A DNA stretch of 16,786 nt from Nocardioides sp. (GTDB lineage: Bacteria; Actinomycetota; Actinomycetes; Propionibacteriales; Nocardioidaceae), in the NCBI GenBank assembly GCA_021166815.1, contig JAJPEO010000136.1:1-16786 (forward strand). The letters run 5' to 3'. Position numbers and translations under genes: made by a program. Shown here in pieces: positions 6,371 through 14,647 of this stretch. The number at the start of each line of letters is the position of its first letter. Within the stretch, counting starts at the first letter, position 1. Under the pieces are notes generated by a model that had not been told where the DNA came from, ran no database searches, and saw only the letters and a program-made list of their open reading frames with translations.

Positions 6371-6427
6371 ACACCTCCTGTTCACTTTCTGTTCACCTAA
6401 GATAGCCCATCTCCACCCACGCGCCAA
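6371..6427 (-). promoter_or_regulatory. Promoter of the small gene with 11-bp direct repeats resembling a PhoP box
   Basis: On the minus strand, TTGGCG (6427-6422) and TATCTT (6404-6399) are spaced by 17 nt, followed by the AGGAGG Shine-Dalgarno sequence (about 6377-6372). On the plus strand, two adjacent 11-nt units, GTTCACTTTCT (6380-6390) and GTTCACCTAAG (6391-6401), match the Streptomyces PhoP direct-repeat consensus G(G/T)TCAYYYR(G/C)G at 9 and 10 of 11 positions. They overlap the -10, so binding would more likely repress. Confidence 0.45.
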
Positions 6428-6495
6428 CGCTCCCGTCTCAAGTGGCGGAAATTCCCCACTCGCGCACCACCCCACACGGGCAGATGGAGCGTCGT

Positions 6496-6628
6496 CCCCA
6501 CTTGTGGCGCGTGGGGCGAAAGGGATCCACCGCGCACATGCCCGGAAATAGGACCGCCCCTTGCTGCATGGGGTCAGCAAGGGGCGAGCAGGAGAAAGTC
6601 TGTCAGGCAGGCTCCGGCCTGTCCGGAG
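6496..6628 (-). terminator. Hairpins downstream of glpD, including a perfect 12-bp stem
   Basis: The best hairpin pairs CGCCCCTTGCTG (6555-6566) with 6575-6586, loop 8 nt, and is followed on the minus strand by a TATTTCC stretch: a likely glpD terminator. A weaker stem, CTCCGG/CCGGAG (6612-6617, 6623-6628), lies nearer the stop, and CCCCAC/GTGGGG (6496-6501, 6511-6516) further on. The remaining part of the 6428-6652 gap shows nothing I can name. Confidence 0.65.
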
Positions 6629-6652
6629 AATGCCGGGAAGAGAAGGTAAATC

Positions 6653-8194
6653 TCAGGCGTGCGCCGCGGCGAGCGCGAGGGCGCGTGCGGCGAGCGGCTC
6701 GGCGACCGCCCTGTCGGTGGCCACGAGGCCCACGCGCGTGCGTCGGTCCAGCAGGTCTCCGACGTCGTGGGCGCCCTCGTGCGTCACCCCGAAGAGCAGC
6801 TCGGCCAGGGTGACGGGCACGTCCGGGGAGGCCGGTGCGAGCAGCTCGTCGTCGTCGAGCCCGCTGACGCGCCGAGCGGTGTCGAGCACGAGCGTGGCAT
6901 CGGTGCCGTACCTGCGGACCAGGCGAGCCGGGCCGCCGATCCGGGCCAGCGCGGCCGGGGTCGCGGCCCCGAGCAGGGGGAGGGAGGTCGTACGGCACGG
7001 GCCGGCCTCGATGCCGGCGGCAGACAGCGCCACGTCGAGCGCGTCCTGGGCCAAGCGGCGGTACGTCGTGAGCTTGCCGCCCACGACCGTCACGACCCCG
7101 GACGGCGAGGTCAGCACGGCGTGCTGGCGGGAGAGGTCGCTGGTCCCGCCCTCGACGCCCTCGACCTCCAGGAGCGGTCGCAGCCCGGCGAACGCGCCGA
7201 CGACGTCGGCGCGGGTCGGCGGCACCTCGAAGGCGGACGCCACGACGTCGAGCAGGAAGTCGATCTCGTCCTCGCTTGGCTCGGGGACGTCGGGGACCGG
7301 GCCGTCGGCGGGGACGTCGGTCAGCCCGACGTAGATCGTGCCGTCGGGCTGGGGGAGCACCAACGCGAAGCGGGACGTCGCGTGCGGGATCGGCACCGTC
7401 ACCGCGACCCGCAGGTGCGGGAGCGTGGAGCCGCGCAGCACCAGGTGGGTGCCGCGGCTGGGGCGCAGCCGGATGCCCTCGGCGAGGTCGGCCGCCCACA
7501 CGCCGGTGGCGTTGATGACCGTACGGGCCTTGACCTCGTGGGTCGTGCCGGTCAGCTCGTCGCGCAGGGTCGCGCTCGTGCCGGTCGCGCTCAGCACGCG
7601 GGCGCGGGTGCGTACGTCCGCCCCGAGGTGGGCTGCCGTCCGGGCGATGGTGACGACGAGCCGGGCGTCGTCCTCGAGCTGCCCGTCCCAGGAGAGGAGG
7701 CCGCCGCGCAGCGACTCGGTGCGCAGCGGGGGCGCGAGCTGGATCGTCTCCGTCGCGTTGAGCCGGCGCGGGCGCGGGAGGGTGGTCTGGGGCGTGCGCG
7801 AGGTGCGGCGCAGCACGTCGCCGGCGCGCAGCCCGCCCCAGGTGATCGCCGACCGCAGGGCGGGCAGGGCGTCGTTGACGGGGGTGAGCATGGGCAGCGG
7901 GTGGACGAGGTGGGGCGCGGTGACGCCCATGAGGATGCCCCGCTCGACCGCGCTCTCGTGCGCGATGGCGAACTGGCCCTGCGCGAGGTAGCGCAGGCCG
8001 CCGTGGACGAGCTTCGAGGACCACCGGGAGGTGCCGAAGGCGAGGTCGTGCGCGTCCACGGCCAGGACCCGCAGCCCGCGGGCCGCGGCGTCGAGCGCGA
8101 CGCCCACCCCGGTGATGCCGAGCCCCACGACCAGGACGTCGACGTCGGTGGGCGCCTGGTCGAGCCCCGGGCGCAGCCGGCGCTCGCGGGTCAT
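6653..8194 (-). CDS. glpD: Aerobic glycerol-3-phosphate dehydrogenase
   Basis: A 513-residue FAD enzyme that oxidises sn-glycerol-3-phosphate to DHAP at the membrane and passes electrons to quinone. Visible: the dinucleotide-binding GLGITG (24-29), the GlpD/GlpO signature GTSRWSSKLVHGGLRYL (54-70), the FAD-proximal INATGVWA (about 220-227), a GLRPLL and GGKLTTYR pair in the C-terminal half of the FAD domain, and a C-terminal helical domain. Length is normal. The ATG at 8194 overlaps the TetR stop (ATGA, 8194-8191), so translation is coupled to the regulator. Context: the TetR protein probably represses its own operon, and an AGPS-like enzyme on the other side could use DHAP-derived substrate. 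Confidence 0.95.
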   Translation of the reverse strand: MTRERRLRPGLDQAPTDVDVLVVGLGITGVGVALDAAARGLRVLAVDAHDLAFGTSRWSSKLVHGGLRYLAQGQFAIAHESAVERGILMGVTAPHLVHPLPMLTPVNDALPALRSAITWGGLRAGDVLRRTSRTPQTTLPRPRRLNATETIQLAPPLRTESLRGGLLSWDGQLEDDARLVVTIARTAAHLGADVRTRARVLSATGTSATLRDELTGTTHEVKARTVINATGVWAADLAEGIRLRPSRGTHLVLRGSTLPHLRVAVTVPIPHATSRFALVLPQPDGTIYVGLTDVPADGPVPDVPEPSEDEIDFLLDVVASAFEVPPTRADVVGAFAGLRPLLEVEGVEGGTSDLSRQHAVLTSPSGVVTVVGGKLTTYRRLAQDALDVALSAAGIEAGPCRTTSLPLLGAATPAALARIGGPARLVRRYGTDATLVLDTARRVSGLDDDELLAPASPDVPVTLAELLFGVTHEGAHDVGDLLDRRTRVGLVATDRAVAEPLAARALALAAAHA

Positions 8195-8784
8195 GACGGC
8201 TCCAGGAAGGAGCGCACCATGCGGTCGAGCTCCGCGTCGAGGTCGTCGAGGCTGATGTGGTCGTCGACCATGGTCATCGCCGAGAACACCGAGCCGTGCC
8301 CGGCGAGGGTGATGGCCCGCGCCATGGTCATCGGGTCGCCGTCGTGGACCAGGCCCTCCGCCTGCCCGGCACGGATCTCCGCGGACAGCACCTCGAGCAG
8401 CGACTCCTGGGAGCGCCCGCGGCGCGAGAGCAGGTAGGGGAGGAGGAGCTCGGGGTCGAGCTCGACGATGCGCACGAAGAACTCGTTGTCGCGCAGTGCC
8501 TGCACCGTGGCGACCGCGGCGCTGGCGATGGCCTCGGGGGTGCGGGCGCCGCCCGGGTGGGCGACCGCGGCGATGCCGAACCACTCGCGGGTCATGAGGT
8601 CGGCGAGCAGGGCGCCCATGTCGGGCCAGGTGCGGTAGATCGTCATGCGGGAGACGCCGGCGCGGCGCGCCACCTCGGTCAGGGTCGTACGCCGCCAGCC
8701 GAACTCGAGGATGCAGGCGCGGGCGGCGGCGAGGTAGTGCTCGGTCCGCTGGTCACTCGGAGTGCTGTTACGAAGTGACGACAT
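8191..8784 (-). CDS. TetR/AcrR-family transcriptional regulator
   Basis: A 197-residue protein. The N-terminal helix-turn-helix (about 34-53) reads TLTEVARRAGVSRMTIYRTW, a textbook TetR recognition region; the C-terminal half (about 70-190) is an all-helical ligand and dimer domain with no recognisable ligand motif. It is the first gene of a two-gene operon with glpD (4-bp overlap) and is divergent from the AGPS-like gene, with only 17 bp between start codons. The ATG at 8784 lies inside a four-part dyad and has TACAGT 7 nt upstream, so leaderless translation and autorepression are likely. The inducer could be a lipid or glycerol-derived metabolite; that is inference from neighbours only. Confidence 0.92.
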   Translation of the reverse strand: MSSLRNSTPSDQRTEHYLAAARACILEFGWRRTTLTEVARRAGVSRMTIYRTWPDMGALLADLMTREWFGIAAVAHPGGARTPEAIASAAVATVQALRDNEFFVRIVELDPELLLPYLLSRRGRSQESLLEVLSAEIRAGQAEGLVHDGDPMTMARAITLAGHGSVFSAMTMVDDHISLDDLDAELDRMVRSFLEPS

Positions 8785-8799
8785 GTGTCACACTGTAAC
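8767..8799. promoter_or_regulatory. Four-part dyad operator between tetR and the AGPS-like gene
   Basis: Perfect symmetry of pattern: GTTAC (8767-8771), 3 nt, GTGAC (8775-8779), 7 nt, GTCAC (8787-8791), 3 nt, GTAAC (8795-8799). It covers the TetR start codon and both candidate -10 elements: CACACT (8789-8794), 7 nt before ATG 8802, and TACAGT (8797-8792, minus), 7 nt before ATG 8784. TetR dimers, often two per operator, bind sites of this type. One bound complex would block both promoters. Confidence 0.7.
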
Positions 8800-8801
8800 G
8801 C

Positions 8802-10409
8802 ATGACGTCGCGTCCGAACACCCCTCAGCAGCCCCGCGTCCCCCAGGTGGAGATGCATCCGCAGCGCTGGGGCGACCCGGCTGCAGCGACGAGTCTCCCG
8901 GACTCCGCCCGCGGCCTGGTGGAGCTGGCCTTCGGCCTGCGGGAGACCCCGGCTGCCGAGGCGGCGACCCCTCCGGCTCCGGCGCTGGACGAGGCGCTCC
9001 TCGACGGGCTGCGCGCCATCGTGGGTGAGGCCCACGTCCACACCGACGACGCCCTCCGTGTCCTGCGGACCCGCGGCAAGTCGACGCCCGACCTCCTGCG
9101 CGCCCGCGCGGGCGACCTGTCCGACGCGCCCGACGCCGTCGTCCGCCCCGACGGCCACGACGAGGTCGCGGCCGTGCTCGCCTGGGCGTCGGAGCACCGG
9201 GTCGCGGTCGTCCCGTTCGGGGGTGGCACCTGCGTGACGGGTGGCCTGGCCGCCCGCCGCGACGGGTACGCCGGCGTGGTCAGCCTCGACCTGGTCCGGA
9301 TGAAGCGGCTGCTCGCCGTCGACGAGGTCTCGATGACCGCGACCCTCGAGCCGGGGCTGCGCGGCCCCGAGGCCGAGGCGCTGCTCGCCGAGCACGGCCT
9401 CGTGCTCGGCCACTACCCCCAGTCGTTCCAGCACGCCTCGATCGGTGGCTTCGCCGCCACCCGTTCGAGCGGGCAGTCCTCGGCGGGGTACGGCCGCTTC
9501 GACGCGATGGTCGTGGGCCTGCGGGCCGCCACGCCCACCGGCTCGCTCGACCTCGGCACCGCGCCCGCCACGGCGGCCGGTCCCGACCTCCGCCAGGTGC
9601 TCCTCGGCTCCGAGGGTGCCTTCGGCGTGATCACCGCCGTCACGGTGCGCGTGCGCCGCCTGCCGGAGCAGAAGGTGTACGACGGCTGGCGCTGGCCGTC
9701 CTTCTCGGCCGGGGCCGACGCGATGCGCGCTCTCGCTCAGGGCGGGCTGCTGCCGACGGTGCTGCGGTTGTCCGACGAGGCGGAGACGGCGATCAACCTC
9801 GCCGATCCCTCGTCCATCGGCAGCGACGGCGACCCGGGCTGCCTGATGATCGTCGGCCACGAGGGCACCCCCGAGCAGGTCGCCAGCCGGCGTGCTGCCG
9901 TGGCCGCCGTGCTCGCGGACCTCGGCGGCACCGACCTCGGCGAAGGCCCGGGGGAGTCGTGGGCCCACGGCCGCTTCAACGCCCCCTACCTGCGCGACGC
10001 CCTGCTCGACGTCGGCGTGCTCGTCGAGACCCTCGAGACCGCCACGTTCTGGTCGAACCGTGAGCGGCTCCACTCCGACGTCAAGGCCGCGCTGGAGGCG
10101 ACGCTGGGCGAGGGCACGCTCGTCCTCTGCCACGTCTCCCACGTCTACGAGACCGGCTGCTCGCTCTACTTCACCGTCGCCGCGCGCCAGGGCGACGACC
10201 CCCAGGCCCAGTGGCACGCGGCCAAGGTCGCGGCCAGCGACGCGATGATCGCCGCGGGTGCGACGATCACCCACCACCACGCGGTCGGCACCGACCACAA
10301 GCCCTGGCTCGCCCAGGAGATCGGCGAGGTCGGCGTACGGGTGCTGCGGGCCGTCAAGTCCGAGCTCGACCCGGAGGGGATCCTCAACCCCGGGGTGCTG
10401 GTTCCCTGA
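8802..10409 (+). CDS. FAD-linked oxidase, alkyl-DHAP synthase (AGPS)-like
   Basis: A 535-residue flavoprotein of the VAO/PCMH type. The FAD-binding part has VVPFGGGTCVTGG (136-148), GHYPQSFQHASIGGF (203-217) and SSGQSSAGYG (222-231), and the FAD-linked C-terminal domain has CSLYFT (about 453-458) and THHHAVGTDHKPWL (about 490-503). The Tyr and the His run match catalytic residues of eukaryotic alkyldihydroxyacetonephosphate synthase, which swaps the acyl group of acyl-DHAP for a fatty alcohol to make the ether bond. True AGPS activity in actinobacteria is not established, so a related oxidase role is possible. There is no Shine-Dalgarno sequence; the ATG at 8802 probably starts a leaderless mRNA. 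The 3' end overlaps the pirin gene by 26 bp. Confidence 0.88.
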   Translation: MTSRPNTPQQPRVPQVEMHPQRWGDPAAATSLPDSARGLVELAFGLRETPAAEAATPPAPALDEALLDGLRAIVGEAHVHTDDALRVLRTRGKSTPDLLRARAGDLSDAPDAVVRPDGHDEVAAVLAWASEHRVAVVPFGGGTCVTGGLAARRDGYAGVVSLDLVRMKRLLAVDEVSMTATLEPGLRGPEAEALLAEHGLVLGHYPQSFQHASIGGFAATRSSGQSSAGYGRFDAMVVGLRAATPTGSLDLGTAPATAAGPDLRQVLLGSEGAFGVITAVTVRVRRLPEQKVYDGWRWPSFSAGADAMRALAQGGLLPTVLRLSDEAETAINLADPSSIGSDGDPGCLMIVGHEGTPEQVASRRAAVAAVLADLGGTDLGEGPGESWAHGRFNAPYLRDALLDVGVLVETLETATFWSNRERLHSDVKAALEATLGEGTLVLCHVSHVYETGCSLYFTVAARQGDDPQAQWHAAKVAASDAMIAAGATITHHHAVGTDHKPWLAQEIGEVGVRVLRAVKSELDPEGILNPGVLVP

Positions 10410-11082
10410 AGCTCCACACCAGCAGCTCGGTGGGTGCCTGCGCGGTGACGGTGTGCCCGGGCTCGCCGGTGATCCGTACGGCGTCCCCGCCCACCAGGCG
10501 GTGGTCGCCCACCGCGGCCTCGCCGGTCGCGGCGAAGACGTGCAGGAGCGGTGCGTCCGGCAGCGAGACCGAACGTCCGGCGTCGAGGCGGGCGACGAGC
10601 AGCCGGGCGGAGGGCGTACGGACCGGGAGGGCGGACCCGCCGGCCACCTCCACGAGGCCGTCGCCCAGCGCCGGCGCCTCGCCGATGGCGTAGCGCGGCG
10701 GCAGCCCGGGCTCGGACGGGGTCAGCCACACCTGGACGAACCGGCACGCGCCCGACGCGGCATCCGCGATCTCGCTGTGCCGAAGGCCGCTGCCGGCCGA
10801 GAGCACCTGGGCCCGTCCGGCCTCCAGGACGTGGCGCCCGCCGGTGGAGTCGGTGTGGACGAGCGCGCCCTCGAGCACCCAGGTGACGATCTCCAGGTCG
10901 GTGTGCGGGTGGTCGGGGTAGCCGGCGTCCGGGGCCAGGGCGTCGTCGTTGTGGCAGACCATCGGGCCGAAGCCCAGGTTGGCCGGGTCGTAGTGCGGAC
11001 CGAACGAGAAGGAGTGGTGCGTCACGCGACCCGGAGCAGACTCCGACGACCTCTGCGAACCGGCGTACAGCACCACTGTCAT
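10384..11082 (-). CDS. Pirin family protein
   Basis: A 232-residue bicupin. The N-terminal cupin carries the metal ligands H58 and H60 in YPDHPHTDLEIVTWVLEG and H102 and E104 in SGLRHSE, the set that binds Fe(II) in YhhW and pirin. Some pirins have quercetinase activity or act as redox-sensitive co-regulators; the function here is unknown. The C-terminal cupin (about 140-225) lacks such ligands, as is usual. The ATG at 11082 is chosen by the family start (MTVVLYAGSQR); the open frame beyond it runs antisense through the glucosidase gene and is not coding. The gene converges on, and overlaps by 26 bp, the AGPS-like gene and is divergent from the glucosidase gene across 18 bp. Confidence 0.9.
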   Translation of the reverse strand: MTVVLYAGSQRSSESAPGRVTHHSFSFGPHYDPANLGFGPMVCHNDDALAPDAGYPDHPHTDLEIVTWVLEGALVHTDSTGGRHVLEAGRAQVLSAGSGLRHSEIADAASGACRFVQVWLTPSEPGLPPRYAIGEAPALGDGLVEVAGGSALPVRTPSARLLVARLDAGRSVSLPDAPLLHVFAATGEAAVGDHRLVGGDAVRITGEPGHTVTAQAPTELLVWSFREPAPRG

Positions 11083-11087
11083 GCGGA

Positions 11088-11100
11088 TATCTTCGCTGGT
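11088..11100 (+). promoter_or_regulatory. Leaderless-type -10 (TATCTT) of the glucosidase gene
   Basis: TATCTT at 11088-11093 lies 7 nt before GTG 11101 in the 18-bp divergent gap. No Shine-Dalgarno sequence is seen and no good -35. It supports the GTG start. Confidence 0.45.
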
Positions 11101-12459
11101 GTGACCTCCCCGGCCTCCGACTTCCCCATGCTGCCGCCCGGGTTCCGCTTCGGGACCAGCACGGCCGCCTACCAGATCGAGGGCGCGTGGGACGAGGACG
11201 GCAAGGGCCCGAGCATCTGGGACACGTTCGTCCACACCGAGGGCAAGGTCTCCGACGGCTCGACCGGTGACGTCGCGTGCGACCACTACCACCGCGTCGA
11301 CGAGGACGTGGCGCTGATGAAGGCGCTCGGCACGGGCGGCTACCGCTTCTCCATCAGCTGGCCGCGCATCCAGCCGACCGGGCGCGGCCCGGCCAACGCC
11401 GCCGGCCTCGACTTCTACGACCGGCTCGTCGACAAGCTCCTCGCCAACGGCCAGCAGCCGATGGCGACGCTCTACCACTGGGACCTGCCGCAGGCGCTGG
11501 AGGACGACGGCGGCTGGCTCAACCGCGACACCGTCGATCGCTTCGCCGACTACGCCGCGATCGTGGGCGAGCGCCTCGCCGACCGCGTCGAGCACTGGAT
11601 CCCGATCAACGAGCCCAACGTGGTGACCATGCTGGGCTACGGCCTGGGCATGCACGCGCCCGGCAAGGCCCTCCTCTTCGACGCCCTCGGCGTGGCCCAC
11701 CACGTCCTGCTGGCCCACGGCCGGGCCGCGATCGAGCTGCGCCGGGCCGGCGCGACCTCGATCGGCTGCGCCAACAACCACGCACCCATCTGGCCCAACA
11801 GCGACGACGACGCCGACGTGGGCGCGAGCAAGTTGTTCGACGCGCTCTGGAACGGCATGTTCCTCGAGCCGATGCTGCTCGGCCGCTATCCCGCGGACCT
11901 GCAGCCGCTCATGGAGCAGGACATCGTCGAGGGCGACATGGCGACGATCCGCCAGCCGCTCGACTTCTACGGCGTCAACTACTACAACCCGATGCGGGTC
12001 GCGGCCTCGACCAGCGAGGACGCCGAGATGCCGTTCGAGTACCGCGAGGTCGTCGGCTACCCCACCACCGACTTCGGGTGGCCGATCGTCCCCGACGCGC
12101 TGCGCGAGTGGCTCATCATGTTCCGCGCCCGCTACCGCGCCGCCCTGCCGCCGATCTACATCACCGAGTCCGGCTGCTCCTACAACATGGGCCCCGACGA
12201 GCACGGCGTCGTCGACGACCAGCCCCGCATCGACTACCTCCGCGCCCACCTCAAGGCCGTCCAGGAAGCCGTCCAGCGCGGCGTCGACATCCGCGGCTAC
12301 TACACGTGGTCGCTGATGGACAACTTCGAGTGGGCCGAGGGCTTCGCCCAGCGCTTCGGCCTCGTGCACGTCGACTACGACACCCTGGTCCGCACGCCCA
12401 AGAAGTCGTTCCAGTGGTACGCCGACCTGATCGCCGCGCAGCCGAGGTCCAACGGCTGA
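11101..12459 (+). CDS. Beta-glucosidase, glycoside hydrolase family 1
   Basis: A 452-residue single-domain (beta/alpha)8 enzyme that hydrolyses beta-glucosides such as cellobiose with retention. The GH1 N-terminal signature FRFGTSTAAYQIEGAW (about 15-30) is present. The acid/base is E171 in PINEPNV and the nucleophile is E356 in YITESGCS; most GH1 members read ITENG there, so Asn is replaced by Ser next to the nucleophile. The aglycone-side YYTWSLMDNFEWAEGF (about 400-415) is also typical. There is no signal peptide, so it acts on imported oligosaccharides in the cytoplasm. The start is GTG 11101, about 10 residues before the fold begins; ATG 11128 is a shorter alternative. No transporter gene is adjacent, so sugar specificity is open. 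Confidence 0.95.
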   Translation: MTSPASDFPMLPPGFRFGTSTAAYQIEGAWDEDGKGPSIWDTFVHTEGKVSDGSTGDVACDHYHRVDEDVALMKALGTGGYRFSISWPRIQPTGRGPANAAGLDFYDRLVDKLLANGQQPMATLYHWDLPQALEDDGGWLNRDTVDRFADYAAIVGERLADRVEHWIPINEPNVVTMLGYGLGMHAPGKALLFDALGVAHHVLLAHGRAAIELRRAGATSIGCANNHAPIWPNSDDDADVGASKLFDALWNGMFLEPMLLGRYPADLQPLMEQDIVEGDMATIRQPLDFYGVNYYNPMRVAASTSEDAEMPFEYREVVGYPTTDFGWPIVPDALREWLIMFRARYRAALPPIYITESGCSYNMGPDEHGVVDDQPRIDYLRAHLKAVQEAVQRGVDIRGYYTWSLMDNFEWAEGFAQRFGLVHVDYDTLVRTPKKSFQWYADLIAAQPRSNG

Positions 12460-12467
12460 GGGTGCTG

Positions 12468-12498
12468 GAGGCCCGTACGGGCTCTTTCCCCGGGCCTC
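12468..12498 (+). terminator. Terminator of the glucosidase gene
   Basis: GAGGCCCG (12468-12475) pairs perfectly with CGGGCCTC (12491-12498), loop 15 nt. Alternatively GCCC/GGGC around GTAC is followed by TCTTTCCCC. Both start within 10 nt of the stop codon. Confidence 0.5.
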
Positions 12499-12518
12499 GC
12501 GCGTGGCGCGTTGCGGCT

Positions 12519-12669
12519 GGAATCACCGGATAACCCCCATGTGGCCACGTTGTCGACCGGTGCAACGGGGGCGAACCTGGAGGAGTGGGTCGGGCTCGCG
12601 CACTTCACCCGGTTGTCGGCCGCTGCAACCGCATCAAACCCGGCGCACTGGGGGTTATCCGGTGATTCC
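12519..12669. repeat. 151-bp inverted-repeat element with perfect 21-bp ends
   Basis: The 12519-12539 arm (starts GGAATCACCGGATAACC) is perfectly complementary to 12649-12669. Inside, two 18-mers, GTTGTCGACCGGTGCAAC (12549-12566) and GTTGTCGGCCGCTGCAAC (12612-12629), differ at two positions and are near-palindromic themselves. The element fills the gap between the convergent glucosidase and gntK genes and ends 2 nt before the gntK stop codon (on the plus strand). No coding frame and no target-site duplication are seen. It may be a small non-autonomous mobile element (MITE-like) or a large terminator structure. Confidence 0.75.
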
Positions 12670-12670
12670 G

Positions 12671-13176
12671 TCAGGCCGTACGCCGTCCCAGCGCGTCCAC
12701 CAGCTCGGCGACGAGGTCGTCGAGGGGCCGGGAGATGTCGACGACGATGCCGTCCTCGTCGGGTTCGAGGTCCTCGAGGGTGGCGAACTGCGAGTCGAGC
12801 AGGCTGGCGGGCATGAAGTGCTCGCGCGAGCCCATCCGTTCGAGGATGACGTCGGCGGTGCCGGCGAGGTGCACGAAGACGGTGTCGGGGTCGCCCTCGC
12901 GCAGCACGTCGCGGTAGACCCGCCGCAGCGCCGAGCAGGCGACGCCGGTGCCCTTGCCGGCGGCGGCGTGGCGGGCGGTCCAGTCGGCGAGCTCGCGCAG
13001 CCAGGGCCAGCGGTCCTCGTCGGTGAGGGGGACGCCCGACGACATCTTGTCGATGTTGGCCCGGGGGTGGAAGTCGTCGCCCTCGGCGAAGGTGAGGCCG
13101 AGCGCCTCGGACACCGGGCGCCCGACGGCGCTCTTCCCTGTGCCCGAGACGCCCATGAAGACCACGTGCAGGGGCA

Positions 13177-13177
<1 letters not shown>
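12671..13177 (-). CDS. gntK: Gluconokinase
   Basis: A 168-residue P-loop kinase that phosphorylates D-gluconate to 6-phosphogluconate, feeding the pentose-phosphate or Entner-Doudoroff route. The Walker A GVSGTGKS (9-16) is followed by the GntK signature EGDDFHPRANIDKMSSGVPLTDEDRWPWL (given in part; about 34-62), then CSALRRVYRD, FVHLAGT and a lid region with REHFMPASLLDSQFATLE. The length matches the thermoresistant GntK type. The ATG at 13177 shares its A with the gntP stop (TGATG), so the two genes are translationally coupled in the order gntP-gntK. No GntR-type repressor gene is nearby. The 3' end abuts the 151-bp inverted-repeat element. Confidence 0.95.
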
Positions 13178-14568
<1,391 letters not shown>

Positions 14569-14581
14569 GCCCGCCAGTGTG
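14569..14581 (-). promoter_or_regulatory. Leaderless-type -10 (CACACT) of gntP
   Basis: The minus strand reads CACACT (14581-14576), 7 nt, then ATG 14568. The preceding GGG makes the same 9-mer, GGGCACACT, as at the GNAT gene. A weak purine stretch (GGCGGG) falls in the 7-nt gap, so a short leader cannot be excluded. Confidence 0.4.
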
Positions 14582-14634
14582 CCCTGCGTCACACGACGCG
14601 TGGGAGAGGCCGGGAACCCGGGCGCGCCCCCGGA

Positions 14635-14647
14635 TAGGGTTCGACCC
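14635..14647 (+). promoter_or_regulatory. Leaderless-type -10 (TAGGGT) of the sulfotransferase gene
   Basis: TAGGGT (14635-14640) matches TAnnnT and stands 7 nt before ATG 14648. There is no Shine-Dalgarno sequence. This is the cleanest example in the window. Confidence 0.55.

Noticed and set aside
6281..6580. Longer 111-residue version of the small protein
   Set aside because: The added residues are upstream of the promoter and Shine-Dalgarno sequence of the 40-residue gene and have no start signal of their own.
6442..6652. Riboswitch or sRNA in the gap upstream of the small gene
   Set aside because: Several hairpins are present but no known riboswitch core could be matched; the best explanation is a glpD terminator.
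6659..8437. 592-codon plus-strand open frame antisense to glpD and tetR
   Set aside because: Antisense of two conserved genes with recognised motifs; the product has no domain.
11083..12369. N-terminal extension of the pirin frame through the glucosidase gene
   Set aside because: Low-complexity antisense of a GH1 gene; pirin homology begins at ATG 11082.
12519..12669. Insertion sequence with a transposase
   Set aside because: Only 151 bp long with no coding frame; at most a non-autonomous element.
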